A DNA stretch of 36,632 nucleotides. It comes from Streptomyces sp. SID3343 (GTDB taxonomy: Bacteria; Actinomycetota; Actinomycetes; Streptomycetales; Streptomycetaceae). The notes under the pieces are model-generated. The model saw only the letters and a program-made list of their open reading frames with translations, did not search any database and had not been told where the DNA came from. Shown here piece by piece: positions 35,387 through 36,632 of the stretch. Where the stretch lies: the NCBI RefSeq assembly GCF_009865215.1, contig NZ_WWJX01000143.1:1-36632 (forward strand). The letters are read 5' to 3'. The number at the start of each line of letters is the position of its first letter. Position 1 is the stretch's first letter. Both the position numbers and the translations under genes were made by a program.

Positions 35387-36632
35387 ATGAGTCTCCGGAC
35401 GGCACTCGGCCGCCCCTTCGCCGTTGCCCGTTCGCGGCTGACGACCCGCAGATCCCGTGTCGTCGCCGGGATCCTGGCCCTCGTCGTGTTGCTGGGCGTG
35501 GTGCTCGGGGTCGGCGCGCTCGCCGGAGGCGACACGGAATCGCCCGTACCGGGCAGCGATCAGCGGATCGAGGTCGCCGCCGGGCCGAACGATCCCGCCC
35601 GGATCGCCCTCGATACGACCCTGTTCGTACCGCCGGGCGGGCACGGGCCCGCGCCCGCGGTGCTGCTCGCGCACGGATTCGGCGGCAGCAAGGCCGAGTT
35701 GCGGCGCGACGCGGAGGCGCTGGCCCGTTCGGGCTATGTGGTGTTGACGTACTCGGCGCGCGGATTCGGCAGTTCACAAGGGCGGATCGCGCTCGACCAA
35801 CCGGATTACGAGGTGGCCGACGCGCGCGCCCTGATCGACTGGCTCGCGGGCCGGCCCGAGGTGCGGCTGGACGCGCCCGGCGACCCGCGGGTGGGGGTCG
35901 CTGGCGCGTCCTACGGCGGGGCACTGTCGCTGCTCACCGCGGCCTACGACCCGCGAGTGGACGCCATCGCGCCGCAGATCACCTGGAACGACCTCGCGGA
36001 CTCGCTGTTGCCGAACGCGGCGGGCGGCGGGCCGAACGAGGGTGTGTTCAAGAAGATGTGGGCCGGGTTGTTCTTCTCGTCGGGAACGAGCCCGTTGGGC
36101 ACGCTCGCACCGGCGGACGCGAGCACCGGCTGCGGGCGGTTCACCGACGAGGTGTGCGCGATCTACCGCCGGGTCGCGGTGACGGGCAAATCCACGCCGC
36201 AGGCCGTGGAACTGTTGCGCAGGGCGAGTCCGGCCTCGGTGTCGGACCGGATCGCGGTGCCGACGTTGCTGGTCCAGGGGCAGAACGACTCGCTGTTCCC
36301 GCTCGATCAGGCCGACCGTACGGCGGCCTCCGTCGCCCGCAACGGTGCGCCGGTCGAGGTGATGTGGACCGCGGGCGGCCACGACGGCGGCACGCCGCAG
36401 ACGTCGATGGTGCGCGACCGGATCCGCGAGTGGTTCGACCGCTGGCTCAAGCCGGCCGCCGCGCCGCCGAAGGGCGGGGCCGCGCAGCCGGCGGGCCCGT
36501 TCCAGGTCACTCGCTCCGGCGGGGTGGACAGCGCGACCCGGGAACGGGTGCTGCGGACCGCCGACACGAAGGGCTATCCCGGCCTGAACGGCACGCGGCA
36601 GCGCGAGGTGCCGCTCGTGGGCCCCGAGCAGA
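35387..36632 (+). CDS. Membrane-anchored or secreted alpha/beta hydrolase (CocE/S15-like), 3' end missing
   Basis: 415 complete codons from ATG 35387, open to the right edge. A basic N-terminus (RRSRVVAG) and a hydrophobic stretch at about 27-46 form a signal anchor or signal peptide. The hydrolase fold follows: LLAHGFGGSKAE (oxyanion region), nucleophile Ser in GVAGASYGGALS, Asp in VQGQNDSLFPLDQ and His in WTAGGHDGG. The order and the roughly 100 extra residues after the His suggest the Xaa-Pro dipeptidyl-peptidase/CocE group with a C-terminal beta-sandwich, which lies beyond the window. Substrate is unknown. Confidence 0.85.
   Translation, partial: MSLRTALGRPFAVARSRLTTRRSRVVAGILALVVLLGVVLGVGALAGGDTESPVPGSDQRIEVAAGPNDPARIALDTTLFVPPGGHGPAPAVLLAHGFGGSKAELRRDAEALARSGYVVLTYSARGFGSSQGRIALDQPDYEVADARALIDWLAGRPEVRLDAPGDPRVGVAGASYGGALSLLTAAYDPRVDAIAPQITWNDLADSLLPNAAGGGPNEGVFKKMWAGLFFSSGTSPLGTLAPADASTGCGRFTDEVCAIYRRVAVTGKSTPQAVELLRRASPASVSDRIAVPTLLVQGQNDSLFPLDQADRTAASVARNGAPVEVMWTAGGHDGGTPQTSMVRDRIREWFDRWLKPAAAPPKGGAAQPAGPFQVTRSGGVDSATRERVLRTADTKGYPGLNGTRQREVPLVGPEQ

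Overview
The window is high-GC DNA with GTG starts, streptomycete-type -10 boxes, a SARP regulator, a SigE-family ECF sigma factor and a typical actinomycete core gene set (GTP-type pckG, PIN-PhoH, ahpC-ahpD-oxyR, fumC, lutABC). This points to a filamentous actinomycete of the Streptomyces/Kitasatospora type. That placement is inferred from gene content and codon use, because no rRNA or other marker is present.

Accessory part, 1-11873. This is a compact gene cluster that I read as a ribosomally made, post-translationally modified peptide (RiPP) pathway of no class I can name. The left edge holds the 5' end of a minus-strand gene that no complete open frame reports, because it runs off the window. 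It encodes tandem 27-28 residue repeats, each with one Cys and each bounded by Pro. A second minus-strand gene (6962-7144) encodes a 60-residue acidic peptide whose tail shares an H-x-A-G...D-D...P...C motif with those repeats. Between and beside them lie a SARP with an NB-ARC domain, a GAF protein, a short cytoplasmic subtilisin-like protease, a class III nucleotidyl cyclase fused to a STAND-type ATPase and TPR region, a radical SAM enzyme with an incomplete SPASM region, an MFS exporter and a prolyl oligopeptidase. Reading directions suggest two main operons leaving 7145-7370: precursor 2-cyclase-protease-GAF leftward, and radical SAM-exporter-oligopeptidase rightward. The SARP and precursor 1 diverge from 267-534. 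A reasonable model is modification by the radical SAM enzyme, cutting by the S8 protease, cutting after Pro by the oligopeptidase, and export by the MFS pump.

Core part, 11956-36632. In order: a thioredoxin-domain DUF255 protein; a DHA2 efflux pump with its TetR regulator and a nested palindromic operator; a hemolysin III family membrane protein; pckG; a cis-prenyltransferase; PIN-PhoH; a secreted lytic transglycosylase; a thiolase diverging from a double-length tandem TetR regulator, with a palindrome in each promoter; ahpC-ahpD diverging from oxyR; an ECF sigma factor with a membrane-anchored partner; a DUF402 protein; fumC; lutA-lutB-lutC; and a membrane-anchored alpha/beta hydrolase cut by the right edge. 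Several strong intrinsic hairpins separate these units. I saw no tRNA, rRNA, CRISPR array, insertion sequence or prophage gene.
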